Origin: Candidatus Collinsella stercoripullorum
GTDB lineage: Bacteria; Actinomycetota; Coriobacteriia; Coriobacteriales; Coriobacteriaceae
Direction: 5' to 3'
Assembly (NCBI GenBank): GCA_019117005.1
Contig: DXAO01000031.1
Span: 1 to 64,000 of the forward strand
DNA length: 64,000 bases
Both the position numbers and the translations under genes were made by a program. Positions 61,245 through 64,000 of this stretch are shown here, in pieces. Below the pieces are notes generated by a model. That model worked only from the letters and a program-made list of their open reading frames with translations. It searched no databases and was not told the DNA's origin. Numbering within the stretch: the stretch's first letter is position 1; each line of letters begins with the position of its first letter.

Positions 61245-61253
61245 ACTATAGCA
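61245..61253 (-). promoter_or_regulatory. Extended -10 promoter of fsa-rho
   Basis: TGCTATAGT on the minus strand, identical to the box before the Trp leader (37071-37079). No -35 box at 17 bases. Leader about 165 bases. The rest of the 352-base region between fsa and argS is GC-rich, with the argS terminator at its end. Confidence 0.5.
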
Positions 61254-61381
61254 CAATTCGCCCGACGCGCCCATCCGGGCGGTGAGATGCCGCAGCTCGG
61301 CGCGGGGGCGGCGCCGGCGGGAAGGATGCGGGGCGCGGCGAGCGCCCGCGCCGTGCCCGGGCCTCCCGGGCGGCGCGAAAG

Positions 61382-61419
61382 AAAAAAGGCGGCCGCCCGG
61401 AACGCATCCGGACGGCCGC
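61382..61419 (-). terminator. Intrinsic terminator after argS
   Basis: Stem GCGGCCGTCCGG / CCGGGCGGCCGC on the minus strand (12 pairs including one G-U, 7-base loop) followed by CTTTTTTC, just after the argS stop. Confidence 0.9.
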
Positions 61420-61429
61420 GCGAAGGTCG

Positions 61430-63274
61430 CTACATCTGCTGCGGCGCGGAGACGCCGATCAGCGACAGGACGAGGGCGAGCACCGAGCGCACGGCGTCGC
61501 ACGCGGCGAGGCGGGCGCGGGTGAGCTCGGGGTCGACCGGATGGCCCTCGCTCGGCAGGACCTGGCAGGCGGCGTAGAAGCTGTGGAAGCCGGCGGCCAG
61601 CTCCTCCAGATAGTGCGTGAGGCGGAACGGCGCGCGGTCGCGGGCGCACCCGGCGATGAGGTCCTGCAGCTCGGAGAGCTTGCGGGAGAGCGCGAGCTCG
61701 GTGGGGTCGGTGAGCAGCGAGTAGTCCACGTCGCTGCCGATGGCCTTCACGGCGACGGCCTCCATGCCCATGAGCTCGGCCTGCTCCGGCGTGACGCCGG
61801 CGGCGCGACGCAGGATGGAGCAGATGCGGGCGTGCGCGTACTGCACGTAGTAGACGGGGTTGGACTGGCTCTTCTCCTTGACCGCGTCGATGTCGAAGTC
61901 GATGGTCTGGTTCGAGGAGCGCGAGACGAGCGTGTAGCGGGTGGCGTCCGCGCCGACCTCGTCGATGAGCTCGCGGAAGGTGATCATCGTGCCCTTGCGC
62001 TTGGACATGCGGACCGGCTTGCCGGAGCGCAGCAGGTTGACGAACTGGCCCAGCGGCACCTCGAACTGCCCGGGGTAGCCGAGCGCGTCGCACACGGCGC
62101 GCACGCGCGCGATGTAGCCGTGGTGGTCGGCGCCCCAGATGTCGATGACGTGGTCGACGCGCTGGAACTTGTTCCAGTGATAGGCGATGTCGGAGGAGAA
62201 GTAGGTGTAGTCGCCGTTGGACTTCTTGATGACGCGGTCCTTGTCGTCGCCGAAGGCGGTCGACTTGAACCACAGCGCGCCGTCGTCGGTGGTGTAGAGG
62301 TAGCCCATCTCGTCGAGCTTGGCGTAGGCGCGCTCGACCGGGGAGGTGCCGGTCCAGTCCTTCTGGTACATGGTGCGCTCGCTCATCCACACGTCGAAGT
62401 CGCAGCGCACGTCATGGCAGGTGTCGTGCATGTCCTTGAGCATCTTCTGGTAGCCGCGCTCGCGGAACGAGAGCATGCGCTCGGAGGGGTCGGCGTCGAC
62501 CCACTTGTCGCCGTCGGACTTCCAGAAGGCGGCCGCCTCGTCGATGATGTAGGTGCCGCCGTAGGAGTCATGCCCCAGGTCGGCGGTGAACTCATCCATG
62601 TAGGGATGGCTATCAGGATGCTCGTCGGCCTCGTCCTGAACGTAGTTGTCGCGATCCTTGGCGAGGAAGTCGCGGGCGGCGTCGATATCGCAGCCCTGCT
62701 TGTCCATGATGTCGGCAAGCTGCATATAGCGCTTGGAAATGGAGTTGCCGAACGTGTTCATCTGGTTGCCGTAGTCGTTGATCCAGAACTCGCGCTCGAT
62801 GTCGTAGCCGGCGTGCTCCATGACGCGGCACATGGAGTCGCCCAGCGCCGCCCAGCGGCCGTGGCCCACGTGCATGGGGCCGACGGGGTTCGCGGAGACG
62901 AACTCGACCTGGGTCTTGAGGCCGCCGCCGACGTTGGAGCGGGCGAAGCCCATCCCCTGCTCGCGCGCCTCGGCGAACACCGCGTTCTTGGCGGCGACGG
63001 AGAGGTGGAAGTTGATGAAGCCGGGGCCGGCGACCTCGACCTTCTCGATGCTCGGGTCAGCGGGCATATGCGCGATGAGCGCGTCGGCGATCTTGCGGGG
63101 CGCGCAGTGGGCGAGCTTGGCCGAGCGCATCGCCATGGTGGACGTCCACTCGCCGTGAGAAGTGTCCGCCGGACGCTCGACACCGCAGTCCTCCAGCTCG
63201 AACGCGGGCAGGTCGCCCGCCTCCTGGGCGGCCGCGAGCGCGGCGCGAACCAGCTCTTCGATCTTCTCGGGCAT
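61430..63274 (-). CDS. argS: Arginyl-tRNA synthetase
   Basis: About 614 aa class I synthetase. Arg-specific N-terminal Add-1 domain, then the HIGH motif as PVGPMHVGHGRWAALGD (about residue 125), the KMSKS motif as PVRMSKRKGTMI (about residue 420), and an anticodon-binding C-terminal domain. Start 63274 follows CGGAGGAGG closely; the longer frame lacks a site. Monocistronic, with its own terminator. Confidence 0.97.
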   Translation of the reverse strand: MPEKIEELVRAALAAAQEAGDLPAFELEDCGVERPADTSHGEWTSTMAMRSAKLAHCAPRKIADALIAHMPADPSIEKVEVAGPGFINFHLSVAAKNAVFAEAREQGMGFARSNVGGGLKTQVEFVSANPVGPMHVGHGRWAALGDSMCRVMEHAGYDIEREFWINDYGNQMNTFGNSISKRYMQLADIMDKQGCDIDAARDFLAKDRDNYVQDEADEHPDSHPYMDEFTADLGHDSYGGTYIIDEAAAFWKSDGDKWVDADPSERMLSFRERGYQKMLKDMHDTCHDVRCDFDVWMSERTMYQKDWTGTSPVERAYAKLDEMGYLYTTDDGALWFKSTAFGDDKDRVIKKSNGDYTYFSSDIAYHWNKFQRVDHVIDIWGADHHGYIARVRAVCDALGYPGQFEVPLGQFVNLLRSGKPVRMSKRKGTMITFRELIDEVGADATRYTLVSRSSNQTIDFDIDAVKEKSQSNPVYYVQYAHARICSILRRAAGVTPEQAELMGMEAVAVKAIGSDVDYSLLTDPTELALSRKLSELQDLIAGCARDRAPFRLTHYLEELAAGFHSFYAACQVLPSEGHPVDPELTRARLAACDAVRSVLALVLSLIGVSAPQQM

Positions 63275-63587
63275 GTGTCCTCCTCCGAATGTGCCCGCCG
63301 CACCGCACCGGCGACGGGATCTGTGCTGCAACGTGCCCCTACTCTAGCACAGGGCGCCTGCACGCCCCCGTGCGCTCCCCCAATATGCAAAAGTTATGGG
63401 CGCCCGATTCGCCCTGCGAGCTGGCCGTCTTGCGCCTTCCGGGCAGATGCGGGCAGCTCCGTCCGGCTTGGCCGCCTTGCAGGGGGTCGGAACGCCAAAT
63501 GTGCCGTTTATGTGGCTGTTTTTAGAAAAACCGCACGTAAACATGGTATTCTTATACAAGTGTCACAGCTCATCAGTTGGAGGAAGC
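63275..63587. other. Divergent argS/carD upstream region
   Basis: About 310 bases. On the minus strand TGCTAGAGT (63341-63349) is an extended -10 box for argS. The right part (about 63490-63570) is AT-rich and should hold the promoter of the carD-like gene; TATTCT and TATACA at 63548-63560 are -10-like but no clear -35 matches. No further gene seen. Confidence 0.45.
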
Positions 63588-64000
63588 ATGTTCAGTATCG
63601 GAGAGCACGTCATCCATCCCGGGCAAGGGGTCTGCACCGTCATGGACTTCGAGGACGGGCCCGCGCCCATGATCGTCCTGGAAGCCAGATCCGGCCACGC
63701 GCGCACCCGCCTGCTCTACCCCGTGGCGCAGGCCGCCCGCCTGCACGCCTGCATCTCGAAGGAGGAGGCCGAGGCGCTCATCGACGGCTACGCCTCCCTC
63801 GAATGCGACCCCTTCACCGAGCGCAACAGCTCGCTCGAGGAGAGCTACTTCAAAGGCCAGCTCAAGCTCGGGGCGCCCGAGACCCTGCGCGTCGCCAAGA
63901 CGATGCGCAGCCGCATCCGCGACGCCGAGGAGCACGCCCGCAAGCCGAGCAGCTACTACATGCGCGTCTACAAGGAGGCGCGCCGCCGCTCCGTCGAGGA
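63588..64000 (+). CDS. CarD/CdnL-family transcription regulator (partial, cut by window end)
   Basis: The first 137 codons are in the window. MFSIGEHVIHPGQGVCTV is the CarD/Rtt/TRCF RNA-polymerase-interaction domain; the following helical region (ETLRVAKTMRSRIRDAEE) matches the DNA-binding C-terminal part. CarD-type proteins stabilise open complexes at rRNA and other promoters. TTGGAGGAAGC precedes the ATG. The C-terminus lies outside the window. Confidence 0.92.
   Translation, partial: MFSIGEHVIHPGQGVCTVMDFEDGPAPMIVLEARSGHARTRLLYPVAQAARLHACISKEEAEALIDGYASLECDPFTERNSSLEESYFKGQLKLGAPETLRVAKTMRSRIRDAEEHARKPSSYYMRVYKEARRRSVE

Overview
This window looks like a stretch of chromosome from a high-GC, anaerobic, gut-type actinobacterium of the class Coriobacteriia, most like Collinsella or a close relative. 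That is inferred from a complete arginine deiminase pathway, acetate-forming pta/ackA, a SufCBDSU cluster with an Rrf2 regulator, a large-extension Rho, a CarD-type regulator and a GGGtGRT/NifU-like pair. No 16S rRNA is present, so the genus is an inference. The genes are densely packed, with short gaps and frequent ATGA overlaps. No prophage, CRISPR array or transposase gene is visible, but several non-coding inverted-repeat elements are.

Layout. Positions 0.3-6.3 kb (all minus strand): Atg22-like MFS transporter, queT, a glycosyltransferase translationally coupled to a LytS-type kinase, a LytTR regulator and a YfcE-like phosphodiesterase. Positions 6.4-10.2 kb: envelope or exported functions (zinc-dependent phospholipase C-like protein, C39-like peptidase, zinc-ribbon membrane protein). 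Positions 10.4-17.9 kb: an arginine island with an APC permease, a DDAH-like hydrolase, a divergent GntR regulator, then arcC, argF and arcA. Positions 18.4-26.4 kb: ppk1, an RlmCD-type rRNA methyltransferase, DJ-1/Maf, a P1 peptidase and a second APC permease. Positions 26.6-31.4 kb: glycosyltransferase/Glf, then pta and ackA facing each other. Positions 31.6-36.9 kb: HIT protein, xseA/xseB, a YugP-like peptidase, RNase D and a lipid kinase.

Positions 37.0-41.3 kb hold the most striking unit. A 22-codon leader peptide with three consecutive Trp codons and an intrinsic terminator precede two TrpP-like S components, a fused double ECF ATPase and an ECF T component. This reads as a tryptophan ECF importer under ribosome-mediated attenuation. 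Positions 41.4-44.3 kb: m5C methyltransferase, small membrane protein, DegV and Rrf2. Positions 44.5-49.8 kb: the suf operon. Positions 49.9-52.5 kb: a flippase-like membrane protein and an XRE-membrane gene bounded by perfect 29-bp inverted repeats. Positions 52.6-54.3 kb: the GGGtGRT protein with its Fe-S scaffold-like partner. Positions 54.4-54.9 kb: tRNA-Lys and tRNA-His with a 112-bp duplication that includes the tRNA-Lys 3' end. Positions 55-64 kb: VanZ-like protein, a repeat-bearing membrane protein, an SDR, rho coupled to an F6P-aldolase/transaldolase gene, argS, and the start of a carD-like gene cut off by the window end.

The region joins arginine fermentation (ATP from carbamoyl phosphate), acetate/ATP formation, Fe-S assembly and scavenging of tryptophan and queuosine precursor, as expected of an amino-acid-dependent anaerobe. 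The left 13 kb is visibly less GC-rich than the right two thirds. Starts were chosen by Shine-Dalgarno position and often differ from the longest open frame; functions come from motif recognition without database searches.
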